Shown here: positions 15,662-21,384 of the stretch, piece by piece
How positions within the stretch are numbered: position 1 is the stretch's first letter
Layout of the letters: each line of letters opens with the position of its first letter
Assembly: GCA_937877655.1 (NCBI GenBank)
Contig: CALFJC010000164.1
Span: 1-21,384, forward strand
Direction of reading: 5' to 3'
DNA length: 21,384 nt
Source: an uncultured Selenomonadales bacterium
GTDB taxonomy: Bacteria > Bacillota > Negativicutes > Selenomonadales > Selenomonadaceae
Translations under genes and position numbers: made by a program
The notes under the pieces: model-generated
What the model was told of the DNA's origin: nothing
Databases searched by the model: none
Seen by the model: the letters and a program-made list of their open reading frames with translations, nothing else

Positions 15662-16872
15662 TGGAGCTTGCGAAGGGACAAAAAATTCCGCTCAACGAAA
15701 ATTTCTTGACGATAAAATTTGAACGTCCGACTTCCTCGCTTGAGATTGACACGGCGGCTTTTCTTACGCAGGCGAACGGAAAAGTTGCGGGCGACGAAGA
15801 TTTTATTTTCTACGGGAACACGCGCCACAATTCGGGAGCCGTCACTCTCGAAAACGACAAATTGGAAATAGATCTTTCAAAAATTCCTCGTCACGTCGAA
15901 AAAATTTCTTTGACTGCGACGATTTACGACGCCGATAAACGCGGACAAAATTTCAGCATGATTCGCGGCGCGTCTTTGAAAATTTTCAGCTTGTATGACG
16001 AAATTGCGACGTTCACGCCGGAAAATTTCACGGTTGAGACGGCGATTGTGCTCGGCGAAGTTTATCGCTACAAAGGAAATTGGAAATTCAACGCGACGGG
16101 CGCGGGTTTCAGCGGAGGGCTCGCCGCGCTTTGCAAAAATTTCGGTATCGAAGTCAATGACATCGCGCCGCCCGCTCCGCCTCCGACTCCGAAAATCAAC
16201 ACCAATCGCGAAAGAACTCGCCGCGAAAAAATTAAAATCCCGCCGCCGCCTGTTCGCCAAGAAACTTCTCCGCCAAAAAAAGTTGAACTTCGCAAGGGAC
16301 AAAAAGTCAACTTGGTTAAAAAAGGTTCCGCGCTCGGCGAGATCGTCATAAATCTGAATTGGAGTCAGCCGCAAAAAAAATCAGGCTTCTTCGGAATGTT
16401 TTCAAGCAAAGGAATTGATTTGGATCTCGCCTGTCTTTTTGAATTGAAGGACGGAAATATCGGCGCGGTTCAAGCACTCGGAAATTTTTTCGGCAACTTG
16501 AATTATCCGCCTTACATTGCCCTTGACGGCGACGACAGGACGGGCGCGGTTGCGGCGGGCGAAACCATTCGCGTCAACGGGAAATTTGCCGACAGAATTC
16601 GCAGGATTTTAATTTTCACGTTCATTTACGAAGGCGCGGCGAATTGGGAAGAAGCTAAGGGCGTCGTCACGGTGAATTGTCCCGGCAGCCCCGAACTTAT
16701 CGTTAGAATGGACGAATACGGCTCGAAAAAACGAACTTGCGCAATCGCCCTTTTGGAAAATGTCGGCGGAACTTTCAGCGTTGAAAAGATTGTTGAGTTC
16801 TTCGACAACTCGGAGCAGATGGATCATGCGTTCGATTGGGGTTTGCGTTGGACTGTCGGCAGAAAGGATTAA
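15661..16872 (+). CDS. TerD-TerA fusion protein
   Basis: The start at ATG 15661 lies seven bases after GGAGG (15649-15653); the adjacent ATG at 15658 is possible but closer to it. The 403-residue protein has three parts. Residues 1-165 are a TerD-like domain (LAKGQKIPL, ANGKVAGDEDFIFYGN, GEVYRYKGNWKFNATGAGFSGG) that lacks GLGWD and the acidic DNLTGAGEGDDE loop, so calcium binding is probably reduced or lost. Residues 167-206 are a proline- and charge-rich linker. Residues 208-403 match TerA: VELRKGQKVNL, IDLDLACLFELKDG, VQALGNFFG, ALDGDDRTGA, FTFIYEGAANW, CAIALLENVGG and MDHAFDWGLRW. TerA is a TerD-superfamily member found in ter clusters. The gene is coupled to the glycosyltransferase upstream and sits three bases before the HEPN-TerD gene. 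Confidence 0.9.
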   Translation: MELAKGQKIPLNENFLTIKFERPTSSLEIDTAAFLTQANGKVAGDEDFIFYGNTRHNSGAVTLENDKLEIDLSKIPRHVEKISLTATIYDADKRGQNFSMIRGASLKIFSLYDEIATFTPENFTVETAIVLGEVYRYKGNWKFNATGAGFSGGLAALCKNFGIEVNDIAPPAPPPTPKINTNRERTRREKIKIPPPPVRQETSPPKKVELRKGQKVNLVKKGSALGEIVINLNWSQPQKKSGFFGMFSSKGIDLDLACLFELKDGNIGAVQALGNFFGNLNYPPYIALDGDDRTGAVAAGETIRVNGKFADRIRRILIFTFIYEGAANWEEAKGVVTVNCPGSPELIVRMDEYGSKKRTCAIALLENVGGTFSVEKIVEFFDNSEQMDHAFDWGLRWTVGRKD

Positions 16873-16875
16873 ACT

Positions 16876-18045
16876 ATGGGCGATGCTTATTCGAATCATG
16901 AACTTGTCGGCAGGACGATGAATATAACTTTGCGAGAAATACTGGCACCTCACGTTGCGCAGGAACTTTCCGCCAATTACGGCACAAATAATTGGTGGCG
17001 TGAAGGCGTTTTGAATGTTCTCTACGACAATAAAAAAATAAACTTGCCGTTGACCGGGGATTACGCGGAGCTTGAAGATTCGCTTGACATACAACTTTGT
17101 TTGCTCTTGATTGAAATTCATTGGCGAAAAATTTTCAGCAAGAAACATTCAATGAACTATCTGAATTGGGTCAGGGAATTGAAGACCGTCCGCAACGAGT
17201 GGGCGCACACTCATTGGAAAAAATTTGACGATCTTTATACAACGCGGGCACTCGATACAATGTTGCGGCTTTGCGAACAACTTGAAGATGAAAACATTAA
17301 CAAGCTGAGAGACATATTGCAAAAAAGCTTTTCCGGCAATATCGACGGCTCAAATCCCGGAAATATAAATTTTATTAACGCTAAGCGAAACGGAGATTTT
17401 TCCGCAGACAGTTCGCGAAAAAAACTTCCGAAAAATATTACCAACAAGAAAAGGAGAGGTTCATCAATGGCTATCAGTTTGCAAAAGGGGCAGAAAGTCG
17501 ATTTGACGAAGGGCAACCCCTCTTTGAAAAAAATTTTAATCGGGCTCGGCTGGGACACCAACAAGTACGATGGCGGTTACGATTTCGATCTTGACGCGGC
17601 GGCGTTCCTGCTCGGAGCGAACGGCAAAGTCAATTCCGACGACGATTTTGTTTTCTACAACAACCTTAAGCACAAAAGCGGCGCGGTTGAGCATCTCGGC
17701 GACAACTTGACGGGCGCGGGCGAAGGCGATGACGAAGAAATTAAAGTTGATCTCTCCAAAGTTCCCGCCAACGTCGACAAGATTGATTTCACCGTTACGA
17801 TTTACGACGCCGACGCTCGCAGACAAAAATTCGGGCAGGTCGAAAACGCTTACATTCGCGTTGTGGACGACGAAACCGGCAGAGAACTTATCCGCTACGA
17901 TCTCGGCGAAGATTTTTCCGTCGAAACCGCTGTTGTTGTCGGCGAAATTTATCGCAACAAGGGCGAGTGGAAATTTAATGCCATCGGTTCGGGCTGGAGC
18001 GGCGGCTTGGCGGCTCTCGGCAGAAATTACGGCGTCAATGTTTAA
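16876..18045 (+). CDS. HEPN (Swt1-type)-TerD fusion protein
   Basis: The 389-residue frame starts at ATG 16876 with GAAAGGA just upstream. Residues 1-145 resemble the HEPN domain of the Swt1 family: ILAPHVAQEL, NWWREGVLNVLY, a helix around DSLDIQLCLLLIEIHWRKIF, and VRNEWAH (105-111), which fits the Rx4H motif of HEPN ribonucleases. Residues 146-197 are a basic, low-complexity linker. Residues 198-389 are a complete TerD with GLGWD, DFDLD, DDDFVFYNN and GDNLTGAGEGDDE. A strong ribosome site (AAGGAGAGG, just before ATG 17467) inside the linker means free TerD can probably also be made from the same frame. The HEPN assignment rests on motif pattern only. If right, it would be an RNA-cleaving or dimerising effector tied to a calcium sensor-like domain. 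Confidence 0.8.
   Translation: MGDAYSNHELVGRTMNITLREILAPHVAQELSANYGTNNWWREGVLNVLYDNKKINLPLTGDYAELEDSLDIQLCLLLIEIHWRKIFSKKHSMNYLNWVRELKTVRNEWAHTHWKKFDDLYTTRALDTMLRLCEQLEDENINKLRDILQKSFSGNIDGSNPGNINFINAKRNGDFSADSSRKKLPKNITNKKRRGSSMAISLQKGQKVDLTKGNPSLKKILIGLGWDTNKYDGGYDFDLDAAAFLLGANGKVNSDDDFVFYNNLKHKSGAVEHLGDNLTGAGEGDDEEIKVDLSKVPANVDKIDFTVTIYDADARRQKFGQVENAYIRVVDDETGRELIRYDLGEDFSVETAVVVGEIYRNKGEWKFNAIGSGWSGGLAALGRNYGVNV
17450..17469 (+). promoter_or_regulatory. Internal ribosome binding site and start for stand-alone TerD
   Basis: AAGGAGAGG lies a few bases before ATG 17467, which is in frame with the upstream HEPN region and begins MAISLQKGQKVDLTK, the standard TerD N-terminus. Its layout matches the start of terD at 5298. 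Translation from here would give a 192-residue TerD ending at 18045. Confidence 0.7.
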
Positions 18046-18071
18046 TTAGGAATTAGGAATTAAGAATTAGG
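18044..18071 (+). repeat. Heptamer tandem repeat (AATTAGG)n after the HEPN-TerD gene
   Basis: Four units (18044-18071), the third with one change (AATTAAG), again begin with the last two bases of the stop codon, exactly as at 5875. Confidence 0.85.
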
Positions 18072-18097
18072 AATGGAGAAAAGTTTTCTCAATCCTA

Positions 18098-18128
18098 AGG
18101 CTCTCGATTTCGGTCGGGAGTCTTTTTT
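18098..18128 (+). terminator. Intrinsic terminator of the glycosyltransferase-ter operon
   Basis: AGGCTCTCGA (18098-18107) pairs with TCGGGAGTCT (18114-18123) using two G-T wobbles, around a TTTCGG loop, and is followed by a run of T through 18128. It separates the ter operon from lpxB. Confidence 0.8.
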
Positions 18129-18129
18129 G

Positions 18130-18158
18130 TTGAAAAATTTTCGGCGGCAAAATATAAT
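18130..18158 (+). promoter_or_regulatory. Promoter of the lpxB-msbA operon
   Basis: TTGAAA (18130-18135), a 17-base spacer and a perfect TATAAT (18153-18158) directly follow the terminator. Transcription would start near 18165, only a few bases before the AAGGAG ribosome site at 18169-18174. Confidence 0.8.
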
Positions 18159-18183
18159 TGACGCGCTTAAGGAGATGAAATTT

Positions 18184-19311
18184 TTGAAGATAATGATGTC
18201 GGCGGGCGAGGCTTCGGGCGACGTTCACGGAGCAAATTTGGCTCGCGAAATAAAAAAAATTTCTCCTTCGACAGAACTTTTCGGGCTCGGAGGAAATTTG
18301 ATGGCGGCGGCGGGCGTCAAACTCGTCCGCAATTACAAAGATTATAACGTTATGGGCGTCGTCGAAGTCATTTTGAACTTGAAAAAAATTTTAAAGCTCC
18401 TCGACGATTTGACGGAAATAATTCGCGCCGAAAAGCCCGACCTGCTCGTTTTAATCGATTATCCAGATTTTAATTGGCGACTTGCAAAGCGCGCAAAAAA
18501 ATTCGGAGTAAAAATTTTGTCGTATATCCCGCCGTCGGCTTGGGCGTGGCGAAAGGGCAGAGCAAAATCCTGCGCGGAAATTGCAGACGTTTTTATAGCG
18601 ATTTTTCCTTTTGAATTGCCCGTTTACGAGGCGGCGGGCGCGAAAATTTTCTTTTTTGGCAACCCGTTAGTCGATTCTGTAAAATCTTCAATGACAAAGG
18701 CTGAAGCACGAAAATTTTTCGGCATCAAAGAATCGGAGAAAATAATTTTGTTAATGCCGGGCTCGCGAAGGCAGGAAATTAAACTTTTATTGCCCGAAAT
18801 GCTCGGCGCGGCTAAAATTTTATCGGAAAAAATCTCGGCGAAATTTTTTTTGCCCATTGCGGACGGCGTGGACGAAAATTCTTTGCAAAAAAAAATCGAC
18901 ACGGCGGGCGTCGAAATAAAATTGATAAAATCTGCGCGGAGATACGAATTGATGAGCATTTCGGACGCGGCAACGGCAACTTCGGGAACCGTCGTTTTGG
19001 AGGCGGCACTTTTGGGCTTGCCGAGCGTAGTTCTTTACAAAATGGCACCGATAAATTATGCAATCGGAAAACTTTTGGTCGATATAAAATTCTTCAGCTT
19101 GCCGAATATTTTGGCGGGCGAAGAAATTTTAACGGAACTCCTTCAAAACGAAGTCACTCCCGAAAAAATTTCCGAAGAAGTGATTAAAATCCTCGATAAC
19201 CGCGCAGATTTTGTAAAAAAATTGCAAGCGGCTTGCCGAAAACTCGGAGAATCGGGCGCGGCGGAGCGCGTTGCTAAAAAAATTTTGGAGACTGCAAATG
19301 AGAAATTATAA
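18184..19311 (+). CDS. lpxB: Lipid-A-disaccharide synthase
   Basis: LpxB joins UDP-2,3-diacylglucosamine to lipid X to form the tetraacyl disaccharide of lipid A at the inner membrane. The frame is open from 18073, but the terminator (18098-18128) and promoter (18130-18158) lie inside that extension. AAGGAG (18169-18174) touches the ATG at 18175, whereas the TTG at 18184 has a normal 9-base gap and gives the family-typical start (M)KIMMSAGEASGDVHGANLA. With it the protein has 375 residues, close to the usual 380. Family signatures include SAGEASGDVHG, FGLGGNLMAAAG, MGVVEVI, LIDYPDFNWRLA, YIPPSAWAWRKGRA, FGNPLVDS, LMPGSRRQEI, and ATSGTVVLEAALLGLPSVVLYKM near the sugar-nucleotide site. Its end overlaps the next gene by 14 bases, forming an operon. 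Confidence 0.93.
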   Translation: MKIMMSAGEASGDVHGANLAREIKKISPSTELFGLGGNLMAAAGVKLVRNYKDYNVMGVVEVILNLKKILKLLDDLTEIIRAEKPDLLVLIDYPDFNWRLAKRAKKFGVKILSYIPPSAWAWRKGRAKSCAEIADVFIAIFPFELPVYEAAGAKIFFFGNPLVDSVKSSMTKAEARKFFGIKESEKIILLMPGSRRQEIKLLLPEMLGAAKILSEKISAKFFLPIADGVDENSLQKKIDTAGVEIKLIKSARRYELMSISDAATATSGTVVLEAALLGLPSVVLYKMAPINYAIGKLLVDIKFFSLPNILAGEEILTELLQNEVTPEKISEEVIKILDNRADFVKKLQAACRKLGESGAAERVAKKILETANEKL

Positions 19312-21022
19312 AAGACTTTTGGTTTATATCAAACCGTACTTGGGAACTTTCGGGCTTGCGATAATCTGCATAATCTGCGCGTCAGGCGCGAATTTATACT
19401 TGCCGTGGATAATAAAAGACATGATCGACAAAGTTTTGGCGGAAAAAGATATGGCAATGCTGAATTTTATTTCGATAAGTATCGTGATTGTCTTCGCATT
19501 TCGCGGATTTTTTTACTATTGGCAGTCTTATTTGGTCTCTTATATCGGACAAAGGGTCGTTGTGGACGTTCGCGAAGTCATGTTCAAGAAATTTCAGCGA
19601 ATGCCAATGGAATATTTCGATAAACACCAAACGGGCGAGACAATGAGCTATTTAACAAACGATGTCGGCGCAATTCAGTCGGCTTTGGTGGATAATTTGA
19701 TAGAAATGTTCACGGAAGGCGCAATTTTAATCGGATCAATCGCCATGATGTTTTATCTAGATTGGAAATTGACGCTTTTAACGCTGATAACGGTACCATT
19801 GGTCGGAGTTTCGATGAGAATTTTTGGTAAAAAAATAAAATCGACGAGCCGCATAATTCAAGAGAAATTGGCAGATATAACGTCACTTTTGCAGGAAAGT
19901 ATTTCATCAATTCGCGTTGTGAAGTCATTTGTAAGAGAAAAATACGAAATCGACCGCTTTAGGGTAGAAAATGAGCTAAATTTCAAGGCGACGATAGATA
20001 ATGTAAAAATAACGAGCCTTTTAACGCCGACAGTAGAGTTTTTGGCGGCAGTTGCTGTAACTTTTATCGTATGGTTCGGCGGATATGAAGTAGTAAACGG
20101 AATAATTTCGGCAGGAGCGTTGGTCGCATTCCTGACTTATGCAGTAAATTTGGCAAATCCTGTAAAAAGACTGTCTAGAATCTATGGAAAGTTGCAAAAA
20201 GCGATGGCGGCGATAGACAGGATATTCGGAGTGCTGGATTTGCCGGAAAAAGTGAACGATAAGCCCGATGCGACAGAACTTCCGCAGGTAAAAGGCAATG
20301 TCAGCGTGGAAAATGTAACTTTCAGCTATGACGGCGTGCATAATGCGCTGGAAAACGTCAGCTTTGAAGTTTTGCCTGGACAAATGATAGCATTTGTGGG
20401 ACCGAGCGGCGCGGGCAAGTCGACAATCGCGAATTTAATTCCGAGATTTTACGACGTGACGGCTGGCGCGATAAAAATCGACGGCTTTGACATTCGCGAC
20501 GTAAAAATAAATTCTCTGCGCGAACAAATAGGAATTGTGCCGCAAGAAACTTTGCTTTTTTCTACAACGGTAATGGAAAATATTCGTTACGGAAGACTTG
20601 ACGCGACGGACGAAGAAGTAATTTCGGCGGCGAAGGCGGCAAATGCCGACAAATTTATTCGCGAATTGCCGGAAGGTTATCAAACAAAAATCGGGGAGCG
20701 CGGCTTGAATTTAAGCGGCGGACAACGTCAACGCATGGCGATAGCACGGGCAATGTTAAAAAATCCGCAGATTTTAATTCTGGACGAAGCAACTTCCGCA
20801 CTCGATACAGAGAGTGAAAAAATTGTTCAGGCGGCACTCGATGATTTGATGATCGGGCGGACGAGTTTTGTAATAGCGCACCGATTGAGCACGATTTTTG
20901 CGGCGGATAAAATTTTCGTCATTGACAAAGGACAAATTTGCGAGCAGGGAACGCACAAAGAACTTTTGGAGCTCGGCGGCGTCTACAGCAATCTTTATAA
21001 TATACAATTCAGCAATCTTTAA
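19298..21022 (+). CDS. msbA: MsbA-type lipid A export ABC transporter (permease-ATPase)
   Basis: The ATG at 19298 follows GGAG (19287-19290) and gives a 574-residue half-transporter, close to MsbA (582 in E. coli). The first 300 or so residues form six membrane segments with PYLGTFGLAIICIICASGA as the first and the coupling-region sequence SISSIRVVKSF. The ATPase half has Walker A GPSGAGKST (368-376), a Q-loop VPQETLLF, signature LSGGQ (472-476), Walker B ILILDEATSALD (Asp496, Glu497) and the switch His528 in AHRLST. All catalytic residues are intact. Adjacency to lpxB argues for flipping the lipid A core across the inner membrane rather than for drug export, although the family also contains multidrug pumps. 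Confidence 0.88.
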   Translation: MRNYKRLLVYIKPYLGTFGLAIICIICASGANLYLPWIIKDMIDKVLAEKDMAMLNFISISIVIVFAFRGFFYYWQSYLVSYIGQRVVVDVREVMFKKFQRMPMEYFDKHQTGETMSYLTNDVGAIQSALVDNLIEMFTEGAILIGSIAMMFYLDWKLTLLTLITVPLVGVSMRIFGKKIKSTSRIIQEKLADITSLLQESISSIRVVKSFVREKYEIDRFRVENELNFKATIDNVKITSLLTPTVEFLAAVAVTFIVWFGGYEVVNGIISAGALVAFLTYAVNLANPVKRLSRIYGKLQKAMAAIDRIFGVLDLPEKVNDKPDATELPQVKGNVSVENVTFSYDGVHNALENVSFEVLPGQMIAFVGPSGAGKSTIANLIPRFYDVTAGAIKIDGFDIRDVKINSLREQIGIVPQETLLFSTTVMENIRYGRLDATDEEVISAAKAANADKFIRELPEGYQTKIGERGLNLSGGQRQRMAIARAMLKNPQILILDEATSALDTESEKIVQAALDDLMIGRTSFVIAHRLSTIFAADKIFVIDKGQICEQGTHKELLELGGVYSNLYNIQFSNL

Positions 21023-21032
21023 TCGAATTCCA

Positions 21033-21060
21033 ATGACAAAACTATTTTGCGTGATATAAT
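21033..21060 (+). promoter_or_regulatory. Promoter for the secreted proline-rich protein
   Basis: ATGACA (21033-21038), a 16-base spacer and a perfect TATAAT (21055-21060) preceded by TGA (extended -10) lie 25 bases upstream of the start codon at 21086. Confidence 0.75.
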
Positions 21061-21085
21061 TGCAAAAAATTTTGGAGGGTTTTTT

Positions 21086-21384
21086 ATGAAGAAAAAAATT
21101 TTAAGCAGTCTTTTAATCGGAGCGTTCGTTTTCGGAGTGGGCGCGGCAAATGTTCAGCCTGTAAGCGCGGCTTCTTTCGACAAAGTCAAAGAGACTAAGG
21201 AAAAATACGACAAAGCTAAGAAGACCAAAGAAAAAATCGACAAGGCGCAAGATATTTTCGGGAAAAATAAAAATGACGGCGACGACTCCAATCGCCCCGA
21301 ACCGCCGAAAGATGAAAACGGAAATCCCATTGCTCCGCCCGACAGGAACGGCGACAATTCCAATCGTCCCGAACCGCCCAAAGA
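21086..21384 (+). CDS. Secreted, charged proline-rich repeat protein (partial, C-terminus outside window)
   Basis: ATG 21086 follows GGAGGG (about 21073-21078). The 99 residues visible begin with a clear signal peptide (MKKKILSSLLIGAFVFGVGAA..., cleavage probably after VSA near residue 28). Next is a lysine/glutamate-rich helical stretch (DKVKETKEKYDKAKKTKEKIDKA, written here in pieces: DKVKETKEKY, DKAKKTKEKI) that may form a coiled coil. Then comes an acidic, proline-rich region with SNRPEPPKD twice, about 24-25 residues apart, separated by ENGNPIAPPDRNGDN. No family is recognised. Export to the periplasm or envelope is likely; a spacer or wall-associated role is only a guess. Confidence 0.8.
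   Translation, partial: MKKKILSSLLIGAFVFGVGAANVQPVSAASFDKVKETKEKYDKAKKTKEKIDKAQDIFGKNKNDGDDSNRPEPPKDENGNPIAPPDRNGDNSNRPEPPK

Overview
The window looks like a chromosomal segment of a Gram-negative (diderm) Firmicute, most likely of the Negativicutes/Selenomonadales. It carries lipid A genes (lpxB and an msbA-type exporter). Its ribosome binding sites are strong GGAGG-type sites and some starts are TTG, as in Firmicutes. This placement is inferred from gene content and style only.

Layout: (1) 1-4948, minus strand: most of a giant RTX-type protein cut by the window edge, with a thermolysin-like zinc protease motif and two scales of internal repeats. (2) 4949-5297: a divergent regulatory gap. 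(3) 5298-7535, plus: two TerD-family proteins and an exported MTA/SAH nucleosidase-like protein. (4) 7647-10316: a PMCA-type calcium P-type ATPase starting at TTG. (5) 10320-11441, minus: a free-standing GIY-YIG/NUMOD3 endonuclease with two C-terminal helix-turn-helix repeats, convergent with the ATPase. (6) 11461-18128, plus: one long apparent operon. It has a good promoter, a leader hairpin, four tandem paralogous family-2 glycosyltransferases joined by ATGA overlaps (the first frameshifted), a TerD-TerA fusion, an in-frame HEPN(Swt1-type)-TerD fusion, and a terminator. (7) 18130-21022: lpxB and an MsbA-type ABC transporter with their own promoter. (8) 21033 to the end: the start of a secreted, proline-rich repeat protein.

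The most interesting part is an unusual Ter (tellurite/stress/phage-resistance related) island. TerD domains are known calcium binders, and they occur here alone (two genes), fused to TerA, and fused to a HEPN domain with an RNase-like Rx4H motif. They sit beside a calcium pump, a nucleosidase with a signal peptide, and a calcium-dependent-type RTX protein, and the second ter group shares an operon with an array of glycosyltransferases. A link between calcium handling, the cell surface and an RNA-targeting effector is inference, but the gene order and fusions are read directly from the sequence.

No tRNA, rRNA, CRISPR array, transposase or integrase was seen.
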